Source: Oceanomicrobium pacificus (GTDB lineage Bacteria > Pseudomonadota > Alphaproteobacteria > Rhodobacterales > Rhodobacteraceae). Taken from it: 64,000 nucleotides of DNA. How positions within the stretch are numbered: the stretch's first letter is position 1; each line of letters starts with the position of its first letter. A program made the position numbers and the translations under genes. The notes beneath the pieces are model-generated. The model made no database searches, had not been told where the DNA came from, and saw only the letters and a list, made by a program, of their open reading frames with translations. The stretch spans positions 62,001-126,000 of the forward strand of contig NZ_WUWG01000008.1 in NCBI RefSeq assembly GCF_009833495.1, read 5' to 3'. Positions 52,283 to 62,063 of the stretch are shown here, in pieces.

Positions 52283-53659
52283 GTGGCAAGCGTCACCGCA
52301 CTGGTCCTGATCGGGCTCGGCATCCTCTTCTTCCTGCTGGGGCGCAACCGGGCGCTGCAAATGGCCGATGGCCGGCTGCAAAGCCTGCATTCGCGGCCCG
52401 GTTATCATGGGCTCTACCTGACGCTCGGCTCGGTCCTGACCGGGCTTGTCGTGCTCGTGGCCTTGCAGGTCGCCTGGCCCGCCGTGATCGAGAACCAGCT
52501 TCTGTCGCGCATCGCCGAGGCGCAGCCCGACCTCGCCCAGATCGAGCAGAACCTGATCCTGTCGGACGCTGTGTCCATCGCGGAAGGCAATGTGGCCTCC
52601 ACCGTCGACCCGCTGCGCGAGGAAATCGCCGCAAGTTTCGCAGCCAAGGACACGCTGCGCCAGTGGACAACTCTGGTGCTTTCGGTTCTGGCGGCCCTCG
52701 CTGTCGGTTTCTACGATTTCACCCGCATCTCGCCGCAGTTCCGCGCCCGCAACCGGGCAGAGGCGATCCTGCGCACGATCCTGATGATCTGTGCAGTCAT
52801 CGCGATCCTGACCACGGTCGGCATCGTGCTCAGCCTGATCTTCGAGACGCTCGGCTTCTTTGCCAAGATCGACTGGCGGATCGACAAGTTCCTGTTCGGC
52901 ACCCGCTGGAGCCCGCTCTCGGGTGTTCATTCCGGAGAGATGGACCCTGACAAGGTCGGAGCGGTTCCGCTCTTTACCGGCACATTCCTCATCACGCTCA
53001 TCGCGATGCTGGTCGCGGTGCCGATCGGGCTCTTCGCCGCGATCTACCTGTCGGATTTCGCCAGTCCCAAGGTGCGCAGCTGGGCCAAGCCGATGCTTGA
53101 AATCCTCGCCGGCGTGCCGACCGTGGTCTACGGCTTCTTCGCGGCGATCACCGTCGCGCCCTTCATACGCGGCACCGGCGAGGCGCTGGGCCTGTCGGTC
53201 GCGTCGGAAAGCGCACTGGCTGCCGGTGTGGTCATGGGCATCATGATCATTCCCTTCGTGTCCTCGCTGTCGGACGATGTGATCAATGCGGTGCCGCAAT
53301 CGTTGCGGGACGGGTCTTACGGGCTTGGCGCGACCAAGGCGGAAACCGTGCGGCAGGTGGTGCTGCCCTCGGCCCTGCCGGGCATCGTATCGGCCGTGCT
53401 CCTGGGCATTTCCCGTGCCGTCGGCGAGACGATGATCGTGGTCATGGCCGCAGGGCAGGGCGCGAACCTGACGCTCAACCCGCTCGAAGCGGTCACGACC
53501 GTCACCGTGCAGATCGTCATGCTCATCACCGGGGATACAGAGGCCGATGTGGCCGCCGGTCCCGCGTTTACGCTGGGGTTCACGCTCTTCTGCATCACCC
53601 TTTTGCTCAACGTCGTGGCCTTGCGCATCGTGCGCAAGTATCGCGAACTCTACGACTGA
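52283..53659 (+). CDS. pstC: phosphate ABC transporter permease PstC
   Basis: A 458-residue permease subunit. Two N-terminal helices (residues 1-20 and 45-68) and a periplasmic stretch of about 60 residues precede the canonical six-helix ABC permease domain from about residue 235. That domain has GVPTVVYGFFAAITVAPFIR and the ATPase-coupling EAA loop SLRDGSYGLGATKAETVRQV. It is longer than E. coli PstC (319) by this N-terminal part, which is common in Alphaproteobacteria. Start is GTG at 52283 with a GGAGAG site. Confidence 0.93.
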   Translation: MASVTALVLIGLGILFFLLGRNRALQMADGRLQSLHSRPGYHGLYLTLGSVLTGLVVLVALQVAWPAVIENQLLSRIAEAQPDLAQIEQNLILSDAVSIAEGNVASTVDPLREEIAASFAAKDTLRQWTTLVLSVLAALAVGFYDFTRISPQFRARNRAEAILRTILMICAVIAILTTVGIVLSLIFETLGFFAKIDWRIDKFLFGTRWSPLSGVHSGEMDPDKVGAVPLFTGTFLITLIAMLVAVPIGLFAAIYLSDFASPKVRSWAKPMLEILAGVPTVVYGFFAAITVAPFIRGTGEALGLSVASESALAAGVVMGIMIIPFVSSLSDDVINAVPQSLRDGSYGLGATKAETVRQVVLPSALPGIVSAVLLGISRAVGETMIVVMAAGQGANLTLNPLEAVTTVTVQIVMLITGDTEADVAAGPAFTLGFTLFCITLLLNVVALRIVRKYRELYD

Positions 53660-53671
53660 GGAGGGCCAGAC

Positions 53672-55459
53672 ATGGTTGACATGACCGCCCTGTCCGACCT
53701 GCACGGCTCCGACCGCGCGGCGAAACGGATGAAGAAACGCAAGGCTGCCGAAGTGCGGCTGAAAGCCTATGGGCTGCTGGCGATCTTCCTTGCCGGGCTG
53801 GCGCTTGTCGCGCTGCTCTGGTCGGTGATCATCAAGGCGAGCTACGCGCTGACCGAACATGCGCTGACCATCGAGACCGTGCTCGATGCGGCCGAGATCG
53901 ACCCTGAGGGAACCGGCGATCCGAAGGAGATCGGGCGGGCCAATTTCGACGGGTTGGTCAAGGATGTGCTGAAGGCCCGCTTCCCCGAAGCGTCCAGCCG
54001 GACCGACCGGCGGCAGCTGTACGACATTGTCAGTTCCGGCGCGCAGTTCGAGTTGCGCGAGACGGTGATGGACGACCCGGCCCTTGTGGGCCAGACCATT
54101 GCTTTCCCCTATCTGGCGAGCGATATCGCGGACCTGTACCTCAAAGGCATCTATGGCCGGATGGTGCCGACGGCCCATGCGGGCACGCTGACCGTCACGC
54201 CGGTCGATGATGGTGACCTTCTGGACATCCGGTCCGACACGCCTGATTTCGCGGGGGCGATGGAGCGCGTGCTCGACAATATGCGGACCGAGGCCGACCG
54301 GCTCCGGCGGCAGGCGGCGTTGCAGGACAATGGCGTGCGCGCCTTCGAGGACCGCCTGACACGCGTCGAGGATCCCGAGCGCCGCGCGGAACTGGAAGCG
54401 CAGGTTGCAGCCCGAAGTGCCGAGCGCGACCGGTTGCTGGCCGAGGCCGAGGCGCTCGATGCGCGCGCCGCCGATGGCGGGAGCGAGGAAGAGCTGACCA
54501 ATGCAGATCCGTCGGTCCTCTTGAGGCTCGCCGGCGGCTGGGCGAAGATGGTGACGCTGTCCCCCAACGGCGGGCAGGCCGAGGTCATCATGGCGCTCGA
54601 AGACGGCACGCGTTTCGCCCCCGAGGCCTGGGAGTTGCGGATCTTCGATGTGCCGGAACTGGCGCGCAAAGTGTCCGACAAGCAGGCCGTCTGGATCGAG
54701 GTCCTGCGCGAGGATGGCAGCGTTGCCTCCAACTTCAACAGCCGCTTCTTCACCGACAGCGACAGCCGCGAGCCGGAACTGGCCGGTCTCTGGGGGGCGA
54801 TTGTCGGCTCGTTCTGGACGATGCTCGTCACCTTCTGCCTTGCTTTCCCGATCGGCGTGGGGGCGGCCATCTATCTGGAGGAATTCGCGCCGAAGAACCG
54901 GCTGACCGACTTTGTCGAGGTGAACATCAACAATCTGGCTGCCGTGCCGTCGATCGTCTTCGGCCTGCTGGGCCTTGCGGTTTTCATCGGCTTTTTCGGG
55001 GTGCCGCGCTCCTCGCCGCTGGTCGGAGGGATCGTGCTGGCCCTGATGACCTTGCCCACGGTCATCATCGCGTCGCGCGCCGCGATCCGTGCCGTGCCGC
55101 CGTCGATCCGCGATGCCGCGCTCGGGCTCGGCGCGTCGAAACTGCAGACCTCGACCCACCATGTGTTCCCGCTGGCGATGCCCGGCATCCTGACCGGCAC
55201 CATCATCGGCATGGCGCAGGCGCTGGGCGAGACCGCGCCGCTCATCATGATCGGGATGGTGGCCTTCATCGTCGATGTGCCGGGTGGCATCACCGAAAGC
55301 GCCACTGTGCTGCCGGTGCAGGTTTTCCGCTGGGCAGATTTCCCTGAACGGGCCTTCGAGGCGCGCACCTCGCTCGCGATTTGCGTCCTCCTTCTATTCC
55401 TTGTCATCATGAACGCCCTGGCCGTCTTCCTGCGGAAGCGGTTCGAGCGGCGCTGGTGA
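53672..55459 (+). CDS. pstA: phosphate ABC transporter permease PstA with extended periplasmic domain
   Basis: A 595-residue permease, about twice the size of E. coli PstA (296). The N-terminal helix (32-56) is followed by a periplasmic region of about 310 residues (DUF3333-like at its start); its residues 192-266 are charged and heptad-like ([40 protein letters not shown]), probably a coiled coil. The permease core begins near 372 and carries [20 protein letters not shown] and the EAA loop [20 protein letters not shown]. It starts 12 bases after pstC. Confidence 0.93.
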   Translation: MVDMTALSDLHGSDRAAKRMKKRKAAEVRLKAYGLLAIFLAGLALVALLWSVIIKASYALTEHALTIETVLDAAEIDPEGTGDPKEIGRANFDGLVKDVLKARFPEASSRTDRRQLYDIVSSGAQFELRETVMDDPALVGQTIAFPYLASDIADLYLKGIYGRMVPTAHAGTLTVTPVDDGDLLDIRSDTPDFAGAMERVLDNMRTEADRLRRQAALQDNGVRAFEDRLTRVEDPERRAELEAQVAARSAERDRLLAEAEALDARAADGGSEEELTNADPSVLLRLAGGWAKMVTLSPNGGQAEVIMALEDGTRFAPEAWELRIFDVPELARKVSDKQAVWIEVLREDGSVASNFNSRFFTDSDSREPELAGLWGAIVGSFWTMLVTFCLAFPIGVGAAIYLEEFAPKNRLTDFVEVNINNLAAVPSIVFGLLGLAVFIGFFGVPRSSPLVGGIVLALMTLPTVIIASRAAIRAVPPSIRDAALGLGASKLQTSTHHVFPLAMPGILTGTIIGMAQALGETAPLIMIGMVAFIVDVPGGITESATVLPVQVFRWADFPERAFEARTSLAICVLLLFLVIMNALAVFLRKRFERRW

Positions 55460-55463
55460 AGCG

Positions 55464-56276
55464 ATGAAAGCGAACGATATGACAAACATGCGTATGACCG
55501 ACGCCCAGACCCAGAAGCGCGAGATCAAGATCGCGGCGCGCGACGTGGACGTGTTCTACGGCGACACCCACGCGATCAAGAATGTCTCGGTCGATATTGC
55601 CGACAATATGGTCACGGCCTTCATCGGTCCGTCGGGTTGTGGCAAATCCACCTTCCTGCGCTGTCTCAACCGGATGAATGACACGATCGACATTGCCCGG
55701 ATCGAGGGCCGGATCGAGATCGACGGCGAGGATATCTACGCCGCGGCCGTTGATCCGGTCCTGTTGCGCGCGCGGGTCGGCATGGTGTTCCAGAAACCCA
55801 ACCCGTTCCCGAAATCGATCTATGACAATGTGGCCTACGGTCCGCGCATCCACGGGCTGGTGAACAACAAGGCTGAACTGGATGATGTGGTGGAACAGTC
55901 GCTGCGCCGCGCGGCCATGTGGGACGAGGTGAAGGACCGGCTCGACCAGCCCGGCACCGGCCTGTCCGGCGGCCAGCAGCAGCGCCTGTGCATCGCGCGG
56001 GCCATCGCAACCGCCCCCGAGGTCCTGCTGATGGACGAGCCCTGTTCGGCGCTCGACCCGATTGCGACCGCGCAGATCGAGGAACTGATCGACGAGTTGC
56101 GCAGCAACTATTCCGTGGTGATCGTCACCCATTCGATGCAGCAGGCCGCCCGCGTGTCGCAGCGCACGGCGTTTTTCCATCTCGGCACTCTGGTCGAATA
56201 TGGCGAGACGACCCAGATCTTCACCAATCCAGAGGATCAGCGCACGCAGGATTACATTACCGGCCGCTTCGGCTGA
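55464..56276 (+). CDS. pstB: phosphate ABC transporter ATPase PstB
   Basis: A 270-residue ABC ATPase. Walker A is GPSGCGKST (55-63), the Q loop [20 protein letters not shown], the signature LSGGQQQR, and Walker [18 protein letters not shown] with the H loop [12 protein letters not shown]. The FQKPNPFP stretch is specific to PstB. The ATG at 55464 is five bases after pstA; later methionines at residues 6, 9 and 11 are possible starts and cannot be excluded. Confidence 0.97.
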   Translation: MKANDMTNMRMTDAQTQKREIKIAARDVDVFYGDTHAIKNVSVDIADNMVTAFIGPSGCGKSTFLRCLNRMNDTIDIARIEGRIEIDGEDIYAAAVDPVLLRARVGMVFQKPNPFPKSIYDNVAYGPRIHGLVNNKAELDDVVEQSLRRAAMWDEVKDRLDQPGTGLSGGQQQRLCIARAIATAPEVLLMDEPCSALDPIATAQIEELIDELRSNYSVVIVTHSMQQAARVSQRTAFFHLGTLVEYGETTQIFTNPEDQRTQDYITGRFG

Positions 56277-56302
56277 CCGGCAGAGCAGAAGGAACCCGAA
56301 CA

Positions 56303-57004
56303 ATGGGACCGCATATCGTATCGGCATTTGACGACGATCTGATCGCCGTGCAGGCCAAGATTTCGGAAATGGGCGGATTGGCCGAGGAGCTTCTGTCCAA
56401 TGCGCTCGACGCGGTGGAAACCCGCGACGCGGAACTTGCCCAGCAGGTGGTCGAACAGGACCGCCGGCTGAACCGGCTGGAAATGGAGCTCGAAGAGCTT
56501 GCGACGCAGGTGATCGCGCTGCGCCAGCCGATGGCGCAGGACCTGCGCGTGTTGCTGGCCGCGATCAAGACCGGCTCGACGCTGGAGCGGATCGGCGATC
56601 TGTCGAAGAACATCGCGCGGCGGGCGATCTATCTGTCGAAATCCCGGCCCGTTCAATTGTCGTCCTCGATCGTGCGGATGGGCCAGATGACGCTCGGCGC
56701 ACTGACCGAGATCCTCGATGCGCACACGTCACGCGACACGGAACTGGCCGTGGCCATCTGGCGCCGTGATCAGGAGATCGACGAGGTCTACAACGCGATT
56801 TTCCGCGAGGTCGTGACCTACATGATGGACGACAATCGCACCATCGGGCTCGGCTCGCAGCTTCTTTTCATTGCGAAGAACCTGGAACGGATCGGCGATC
56901 TGACCACCCATATCGCGGAAAATATCTATTATATCGAGCAGGGCGAACCGCTCAGTGACGACCGGCCGAAAGGGGATCCGATCGGCCTGGATATCGGCAT
57001 CTGA
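56303..57004 (+). CDS. phoU: phosphate signalling protein PhoU
   Basis: A 233-residue PhoU made of two three-helix repeats. Each repeat carries the metal-binding E/DxxxD pattern: ALETGSTLERIGDLSKNIAR-like KTGSTLERIGDLSKNIARRA in the first and AKNLERIGDLTTHIAENIYY in the second. It links the Pst transporter to PhoR and keeps the regulon off when phosphate is ample. A GGAA site precedes the ATG. Between pstB and phoB as in most alphaproteobacteria. Confidence 0.97.
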   Translation: MGPHIVSAFDDDLIAVQAKISEMGGLAEELLSNALDAVETRDAELAQQVVEQDRRLNRLEMELEELATQVIALRQPMAQDLRVLLAAIKTGSTLERIGDLSKNIARRAIYLSKSRPVQLSSSIVRMGQMTLGALTEILDAHTSRDTELAVAIWRRDQEIDEVYNAIFREVVTYMMDDNRTIGLGSQLLFIAKNLERIGDLTTHIAENIYYIEQGEPLSDDRPKGDPIGLDIGI

Positions 57005-57027
57005 CCGCGGTCAAGGAGGACGGAGAC

Positions 57028-57726
57028 ATGTGTGCCAAGGTCTTGGTGGTCGAGGATGAAGAGGCGCTGAGCCAGCTTCTGGCCTACAATCTGCGCAAGG
57101 AAGGGTTTGATGTCGCCATCTCCGAGGACGGGGACGAGGCGTTGATCGCGCTGGACGAGGAAAAACCCGATCTGGTTCTGCTCGACTGGATGCTGCCGAA
57201 CCAGTCGGGCATCGAGATCTGCCGCCAGATGCGCGCGCGGGCGGAGACGCGGGAACTGCCGGTCATCATGCTCACCGCGCGGGGCGAGGAAGACGACCGT
57301 ATCCGCGGGCTCGACGTGGGGGCGGATGACTATGTCACCAAGCCCTTTTCCATGTCCGAACTGGTGGCCCGCGTGAAAGCGGTCCTGCGTCGCGCCAGCC
57401 CGACACTGGCCGGCAATGTGGCGACCTTCCGTGACATCACGCTCGACCGCGAGACCTGCCGCGTGCACCGGGGCAACAGGGAGGTCCGGCTCGGGCCAAC
57501 CGAATTCCGGCTCCTTGACGTGCTGATGCAGCGGCCGGGGCGGGTCTTCAGCCGCGAGCAGTTGCTCGACCGGGTCTGGGGCAAGGATGTCTATGTCGAG
57601 ATCCGCACCGTCGACGTGCATGTCGGGCGGTTGCGCAAATCGCTCAACAGCCGCGGCGAGGCAGACCCGATCCGGACGGTGCGCTCGAGCGGCTACGCGC
57701 TCGACGAGACCTATCTGACCAACTGA
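57028..57726 (+). CDS. phoB: phosphate-regulon response regulator PhoB
   Basis: A 232-residue OmpR/PhoB-type regulator. The receiver domain has acidic residues VVEDEEAL and the phospho-accepting Asp53 in LVLLDWMLPNQSG, the conserved Thr in MLTARGEE and Lys in TKPFS. The winged-helix DNA-binding domain follows (LGPTEFRLLDVLMQRPGRVF, TVDVHVGRLRKSLN, then TVRSSGYAL). It should bind the PHO box before pstS. It starts 23 bases after phoU with an AAGGAGG site. Confidence 0.97.
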   Translation: MCAKVLVVEDEEALSQLLAYNLRKEGFDVAISEDGDEALIALDEEKPDLVLLDWMLPNQSGIEICRQMRARAETRELPVIMLTARGEEDDRIRGLDVGADDYVTKPFSMSELVARVKAVLRRASPTLAGNVATFRDITLDRETCRVHRGNREVRLGPTEFRLLDVLMQRPGRVFSREQLLDRVWGKDVYVEIRTVDVHVGRLRKSLNSRGEADPIRTVRSSGYALDETYLTN

Positions 57727-57732
57727 CGCCGG

Positions 57733-57894
57733 TCAGGCCGCGCGGTCCAACGCGCTCGGTTGGGTGGCACGCGCAGCTGCGGTCTCTCGCGTCCGGTCTG
57801 CGGTGCGCGGCCGCGTCCGGCCAATAAGATATCCGGCAATCCCCCAAGCAAGGTTGCAAAGGATGAATAGGGCGACGATCAGGCTGTTGGGCAT
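57733..57894 (-). CDS. possible 53-residue membrane protein
   Basis: A short leftward frame ending just past phoB. It begins MPNSLIVALFILCNLAWGIA, one membrane helix through about residue 25 (GYLIG), then turns basic and hydrophilic (RTRPRTADRTRETAAARATQ). The shape, a lone helix with a basic cytoplasmic tail, looks like a real small protein, but the ribosome site is weak (GTAAAGACC). Convergent with phoB. Confidence 0.45.
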   Translation of the reverse strand: MPNSLIVALFILCNLAWGIAGYLIGRTRPRTADRTRETAAARATQPSALDRAA

Positions 57895-58121
57895 CGGGGG
57901 TCTTTACTCTACAGGTCAGGCATACATCACCGCAGGCCGGCGCGCGGCCAAATCGTGGGCGGTCGTGATACGGGGAGTGGATGGGGGCAGCGCGTCTGTC
58001 AGCGGTGCAGGTCTTCAGTCTCGGGATACTCTGTCGGTCGTTACTTGGTCCGGCTGCACTTTAGGTTGCGCCTTCACCGGGTTCAACCAGTCATGGAAGC
58101 CGTCACCCTTTGGCGGGCACG

Positions 58122-58152
58122 AAAAAAGCCCGCCACTTTTCGGGGCGGGCTT
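58122..58152 (-). terminator. terminator after gcrA
   Basis: AAGCCCGCC and GGCGGGCTT pair perfectly; on the minus strand the stem runs into TTTTTT. It starts 24 bases past the gcrA stop. The 225 bases beyond it, up to the 53-codon ORF, show no gene or RNA I can recognise. Confidence 0.9.
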
Positions 58153-58175
58153 CAATCTGTCGGCCAGGGGCCTGT

Positions 58176-58769
58176 TCAGCGGCTGCCGGAGCGCCGGTCG
58201 CGGCGCGAGGACATCGGCTGGAACGCCACGGCGACATGGGCCTCGCAATAGGGTTTGCCGGGCTGGGCGGGATGGCCGCAGAACCAGAAATCCTCGGTCG
58301 CGGGGTCGCCGATGGGCCATTTGCAGGTCCGCTCGGTCAGTTGCATGAGCGTCAGGCGCTTGGCCTTCTTCTCGATCTCGACCAGATTGGCGCGGGCTTC
58401 CTCGCTGATCTCCGACTGCGCGGGCTGCGGCGGCAGCGGCTGGCCGGCGGTGATCACGGGGCGCGGGCGCGGCGCGTCCTTGGCCGGCGCGGGCTTTGCC
58501 GCGGGCGCGGCGGCGGCGGCAGGTGCTTCTTTCGCGGGCTGCGGTGCGGGCGCCTTTTCCTTCGGCGCGGGCTTGGCGGCCTTGGCCGGTTCCTTGGCGG
58601 TCGGTTTCGATGCCGGCGCGCTGGCGCGGTTCGACAGGCCGAGGCGGTGCACCTTGCCGATCACGGCATTGCGGGTGACGCCGCCCAGTTCCTTGGCGAT
58701 CTGGCTGGCGCTCTTGCCTTCGCCCCACATGGTTTTGAGCATTTCGACGCGTTCGTCGGTCCAGGACAT
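58176..58769 (-). CDS. gcrA: cell cycle transcription factor GcrA
   Basis: A 197-residue GcrA. The N-terminal DNA-binding domain is unmistakable: [20 protein letters not shown] then [20 protein letters not shown] and HRLGLSNR. A Pro/Ala/Lys-rich linker (50-115) leads to the C-terminal sigma70-binding part, [20 protein letters not shown] with FWFCGHPA and PYCEAH. In Caulobacter GcrA activates promoters carrying CcrM-methylated GANTC. No GANTC is seen in its own upstream region here. Divergent from the ABC permease gene, with a shared palindromic promoter. Confidence 0.96.
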   Translation of the reverse strand: MSWTDERVEMLKTMWGEGKSASQIAKELGGVTRNAVIGKVHRLGLSNRASAPASKPTAKEPAKAAKPAPKEKAPAPQPAKEAPAAAAAPAAKPAPAKDAPRPRPVITAGQPLPPQPAQSEISEEARANLVEIEKKAKRLTLMQLTERTCKWPIGDPATEDFWFCGHPAQPGKPYCEAHVAVAFQPMSSRRDRRSGSR

Positions 58770-58789
58770 TTGGATACCACCATAGCAAT

Positions 58790-58807
58790 GGGGGCCGCGC
58801 GGCCCCC
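58790..58807 (-). promoter_or_regulatory. GC-rich hairpin in the gcrA leader
   Basis: GGGGGCC and GGCCCCC flank a GCGC loop. It would lie in a leader of about 100 bases, some 20 bases before the gcrA ATG, and could hinder ribosome loading. Role unproven. Confidence 0.5.
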
Positions 58808-58877
58808 GGACAATCTGCGCGGCCCGTGGTGGAGCCGGCGGTCCGGCGTCCGGCCCGGGCGGGCGCGGTTCTTGCCT

Positions 58878-58906
58878 ATTGTAACCCCTGACGGGGGAGT
58901 TACAAG
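58878..58906. promoter_or_regulatory. palindromic bidirectional promoter between gcrA and the ABC permease
   Basis: The arms TTGTAAC and GTTACAA are perfect inverse copies 13 bases apart. Leftward this reads TTGTAA-N16-TACAAT (58905 to 58878); rightward TTGTAA-N16-TACAAG (58879 to 58906). The two promoters thus use the same bases in opposite directions, with predicted starts about 100 bases before gcrA and 20 before the permease. Confidence 0.65.
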
Positions 58907-58932
58907 GTCACGGGCGGTCAAGGAGGCGATCA

Positions 58933-59766
58933 GTGGAGCAAAATGTGACAGCGGAACGCAGCCCGTCGACGCTTGCGACCATGGGCGAACGGCGCTTTGG
59001 TCGCGTCAACTGGCTTGGCACGGCGACGCTGACGCGGCGCGAAATTGCCCGTTTCCTGAATGTCTGGACCCAGACCGTTCTGGCGCCGATCATCACGGCG
59101 GCGCTTTTCCTTGGTGTCTTTACTGTTGCGTTTGCCGCGCGGCGCGGGGAGGTGGACGGCCTGCCGTTCGCGCATTTCCTCGCGCCGGGCATCGTCATGA
59201 TGGCCGTCATCCAGAACGCGTTTGCCAACACGTCGAGTTCGCTTCTGGTCTCGAAAATCCAGCGCAACATTGTCGACACGCTGATGCCGCCCTTGTCGGC
59301 CGGCGAACTGGTTTTCGGATACGTGACCGGCGGGATCGCCCGCGGACTGCTGGTTGCGCTCGCGATCACGGTTGCCGTCTTTCCGGTGCTGGGGCTTGGC
59401 ATAGCCCATCCGCTCTGGGCGCTGGCCTTCGTGCTGACAGGCTCGGCCAGCCTCGCGCTTCTGGGGCTGATTGCGGCGACGCTTGCGGAGAAATTCGACC
59501 AGATGGCGCTGATCACGAATTTCGTCGTGACCCCGCTCAGTTTCCTGTCGGGCACCTTCTATTCGATCACTGTCCTGCCCGCACCGCTGGAACTGCTCAG
59601 CCGTTTCAATCCGGTCTTCTACCTGATCGACGGGTTCCGCTACGGCGTGCTCGGCACGTCGGACGCCGATCCGCGGCTCGGGCTGGCCGTGTCGCTGGCC
59701 GTGGTCGTGGCGCTCTGGCTGCTTGTCTGGTCCTGGTTCCGCCGCGGCTACAAGCTGAAAGCCTGA
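58933..59766 (+). CDS. ABC-2 type transporter permease
   Basis: A 277-residue membrane permease of the ABC-2 family, the kind that exports drugs or polysaccharides. About six helices, beginning [20 protein letters not shown]; the motif [20 protein letters not shown] and [20 protein letters not shown] are typical, and [20 protein letters not shown] precedes the last helices. Start is GTG at 58933 with a perfect AAGGAGG. No ATPase gene is adjacent, so its partner is encoded elsewhere. Shares a promoter region with gcrA. Confidence 0.9.
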   Translation: MEQNVTAERSPSTLATMGERRFGRVNWLGTATLTRREIARFLNVWTQTVLAPIITAALFLGVFTVAFAARRGEVDGLPFAHFLAPGIVMMAVIQNAFANTSSSLLVSKIQRNIVDTLMPPLSAGELVFGYVTGGIARGLLVALAITVAVFPVLGLGIAHPLWALAFVLTGSASLALLGLIAATLAEKFDQMALITNFVVTPLSFLSGTFYSITVLPAPLELLSRFNPVFYLIDGFRYGVLGTSDADPRLGLAVSLAVVVALWLLVWSWFRRGYKLKA

Positions 59767-59815
59767 CCGCCCGTCCGATTGACTTTGACCTGCCGTTGCG
59801 GCAAGGGAGGGCCTG

Positions 59816-59850
59816 CTCCGCAAGCCGCCGCATTGCGGAGTGTTTTCTTT
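59816..59850 (+). terminator. terminator or attenuator between the permease and argD
   Basis: CTCCGCAA and TTGCGGAG pair perfectly around a nine-base loop and run into TGTTTTCTTT. It is 49 bases after the permease stop and only about 33 before argD. It may end the permease message or, if argD is read from upstream, act as an attenuator. Confidence 0.8.
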
Positions 59851-59882
59851 TCCGCGGCACAGATTCCCAAGGAGGAACAGAC

Positions 59883-61076
59883 GTGATTTCGCCCGTATTG
59901 CCAACCTATGCGCGGGCACCGCTTTCATTCGTGAAAGGTCAGGGCCCATGGCTGGAGACCGAGACCGGGGAGCGCTACATGGACTTCGGGGCCGGCATTG
60001 CCGTGACCGCGCTGGGCCATGCGAACCCCGTGCTCATCGCCGCGCTGGAGGACCAGGCCCGACGTCTGTGGCACACGTCCAACCTCTATGAAATTCCGCG
60101 CCAGAAGGAACTGGCCGCCAAACTCGTCGATGCAAGTTTCGCGGACACGGTCTTCATGACCAATTCGGGCACAGAGGCGATGGAATGCGCGGTGAAGATG
60201 GCGCGGAAATATTTCTCCGCCACCGGCCAGCCCGAGCGCGTGCGCATCATCACCTTCGAGGGGGCGTTCCATGGCCGGACGCTCGGGATGATCTCTGCCT
60301 CGGGCAGCGAGAAGATGACAGCCGGATTCGGGCCGATGCTGCCAGGCTTCGATACCGTGCCGTTCGGAGACATGGAGGCCGTCATCGCCGCCACCGGCGA
60401 CGAGACCGCAGCGATCATCGTGGAGCCCGTGCAGGGCGAGGGCGGCATCCGTCCGGCATCGCCGGAGTTCCTGCGCGCCCTGCGGGCCCATTGCGATGCG
60501 AACGGGCTGTTGCTCGTCATGGACGAGATCCAGTGCGGCATGGGCCGGACCGGCAAGCTCTTTGCCCATGAATGGGCCGGTGTGGCGCCGGACATCATGG
60601 CCGTGGCCAAGGGGATCGGCGGCGGCTTCCCGCTCGGCGCCTGCCTTGCGACCGAAGAGGCGGCGCAGGGCATGGTGGCCGGCACGCATGGCTCCACCTA
60701 TGGCGGCAACCCGCTCGCCTGTGCGGTCGGTTGCGCCGTGATGGACGCCCTGACGGCGCCGGGCTTCATGGAGGAGGTCCAGACGCGCGGCAGCCAGTTG
60801 CGGCAAGGGCTGGAGAGCCTCGCCGCGCGGTTCCCCGATCTGATCGAGGGCGTGCGCGGCATCGGCCTGATGATGGGTGTGAAATGCAAGGCACCCAACG
60901 CGGAGCTGGTGGGCGAAGGCTATGCCGCCCATCTGCTGACCGTGCCTGCGGCCGACAATATCGTCCGCGTCCTGCCGCCGCTCAACATCACGGCGGAAGA
61001 ACTGGCCGAAGGGCTCGGCAGGCTGGAGACAGCGCTCGGTACCTGGCAGAAGAAGACGGGGAGTGCAGGGGCATGA
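59883..61076 (+). CDS. argD: acetylornithine aminotransferase
   Basis: A 397-residue class III PLP aminotransferase making N-acetylornithine, with possible activity on succinyl-diaminopimelate. Motifs are [60 protein letters not shown] and the PLP lysine in [16 protein letters not shown]. Starts with GTG after AAGGAGG (59870). A long in-frame upstream extension crosses gcrA antisense and was rejected. It overlaps argF by four bases; argD-argF pairing is typical in Rhodobacterales. Confidence 0.96.
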   Translation: MISPVLPTYARAPLSFVKGQGPWLETETGERYMDFGAGIAVTALGHANPVLIAALEDQARRLWHTSNLYEIPRQKELAAKLVDASFADTVFMTNSGTEAMECAVKMARKYFSATGQPERVRIITFEGAFHGRTLGMISASGSEKMTAGFGPMLPGFDTVPFGDMEAVIAATGDETAAIIVEPVQGEGGIRPASPEFLRALRAHCDANGLLLVMDEIQCGMGRTGKLFAHEWAGVAPDIMAVAKGIGGGFPLGACLATEEAAQGMVAGTHGSTYGGNPLACAVGCAVMDALTAPGFMEEVQTRGSQLRQGLESLAARFPDLIEGVRGIGLMMGVKCKAPNAELVGEGYAAHLLTVPAADNIVRVLPPLNITAEELAEGLGRLETALGTWQKKTGSAGA

Positions 61077-62002
61077 CGCGGCATTTTCTTGATATCAACC
61101 GGACCGCGACTGCCGATCTGGAGCAGATGATTGCCGAAGCGCGGCGCATCAAGGACGCCCGCGCCGGCCTGCCGAAGGGCACGCGCGACGCCGAGGCGGT
61201 GCTCGACGGTCATGTCGTCGCGCTCATCTTCGAGAAACCGTCCACCCGGACCCGCGTCTCCTTCGATGTGGGTGTGCGCCAGATGGGCGGGCAGACGCTC
61301 GTGCTCTCTGGCGCGGACATGCAGCTTGGTCATGGCGAGACGATCGCCGACACGGCGCGCGTCCTGTCGCGCTATGTCGATCTGATCATGATCCGGACTT
61401 TCGAGGAGCAGACGCTTCTGGAACTGGCTGAGCATGCGACCGTGCCGGTCATTAACGGGCTGACCAACCGCAGCCATCCCTGCCAGATCATGGCCGATAT
61501 CCTGACCTATGAAGAGCATCGCGGGCCGATCCGGGGGCGCAAGGTCGTCTGGTCGGGCGACGGCAACAATGTCTGCGCGAGTTTCCTGCACGCGGCCGGC
61601 CAGTTCGGCTTCGATTTCACCTTCACCGGCCCCGAGACGCTCGATCCGGAGGCGGAGTTCGTCCGCGCGGCGCGCGCGCAGGGCGTGACGGTGGAGATCG
61701 AGCGCGACGCGCTGAAAGCCGTCGAAGGCGCCGATCTGATCGTCACCGACACATGGGTATCCATGCATGATCCGCAGTCGGCGCGCGAACGGCGCCACAA
61801 TCAGCTGCGCCCCTATCAGGTCAATGAAGAACTGATGGCGGCCGCCAACCCGGACGCGCTATTCATGCATTGCCTGCCCGCGCATCGCGACGAAGAGGCG
61901 ACATCCGCCGTCATGGACGGGCCGCAGAGCGTGATCTTCGACGAGGCCGAAAACCGGCTGCATGCGCAGAAGGCGATCATGCGCTGGTGCCTCGGCCACT
62001 GA
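61073..62002 (+). CDS. argF: ornithine carbamoyltransferase
   Basis: A 309-residue transferase joining carbamoyl phosphate and ornithine to citrulline. Signature motifs are present: [15 protein letters not shown] (carbamoyl phosphate), [24 protein letters not shown] (ornithine) and [15 protein letters not shown] with the reactive cysteine. The ATG overlaps the argD stop (ATGA). Normal length. Ends the two-gene arginine unit with a terminator. Confidence 0.97.
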   Translation: MTRHFLDINRTATADLEQMIAEARRIKDARAGLPKGTRDAEAVLDGHVVALIFEKPSTRTRVSFDVGVRQMGGQTLVLSGADMQLGHGETIADTARVLSRYVDLIMIRTFEEQTLLELAEHATVPVINGLTNRSHPCQIMADILTYEEHRGPIRGRKVVWSGDGNNVCASFLHAAGQFGFDFTFTGPETLDPEAEFVRAARAQGVTVEIERDALKAVEGADLIVTDTWVSMHDPQSARERRHNQLRPYQVNEELMAAANPDALFMHCLPAHRDEEATSAVMDGPQSVIFDEAENRLHAQKAIMRWCLGH

Positions 62003-62025
62003 ACGATGTGGCCAGTTTGAATGAT

Positions 62026-62058
62026 ACGGCCGGGCGGCGCTTGCCGTCCGGCCGTTTT
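62026..62058 (+). terminator. terminator after argF
   Basis: ACGGCCGGGCGGC and GCCGTCCGGCCGT pair with one wobble around a GCTT loop, followed by TTTT. It lies between the convergent argF and the P460 cytochrome gene. Confidence 0.9.
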
Positions 62059-62063
62059 CCGTC

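Noticed and set aside
51137-55162. A 1341-codon open frame on the minus strand opposite the pst genes.
   Set aside because: Same cause: complement of GC-rich coding sequence. The plus strand carries recognisable PstS, PstC and PstA with ribosome sites.
57895-58120. Search for a gene or small RNA between the 53-codon ORF and the gcrA terminator.
   Set aside because: Only a 27-codon frame without ribosome site and no convincing fold; nothing supportable.
58110-61076. A 988-codon plus-strand frame that includes argD at its end.
   Set aside because: The upstream two thirds are antisense to gcrA and out of frame over the permease; argD has its own GTG with a perfect ribosome site at 59870.
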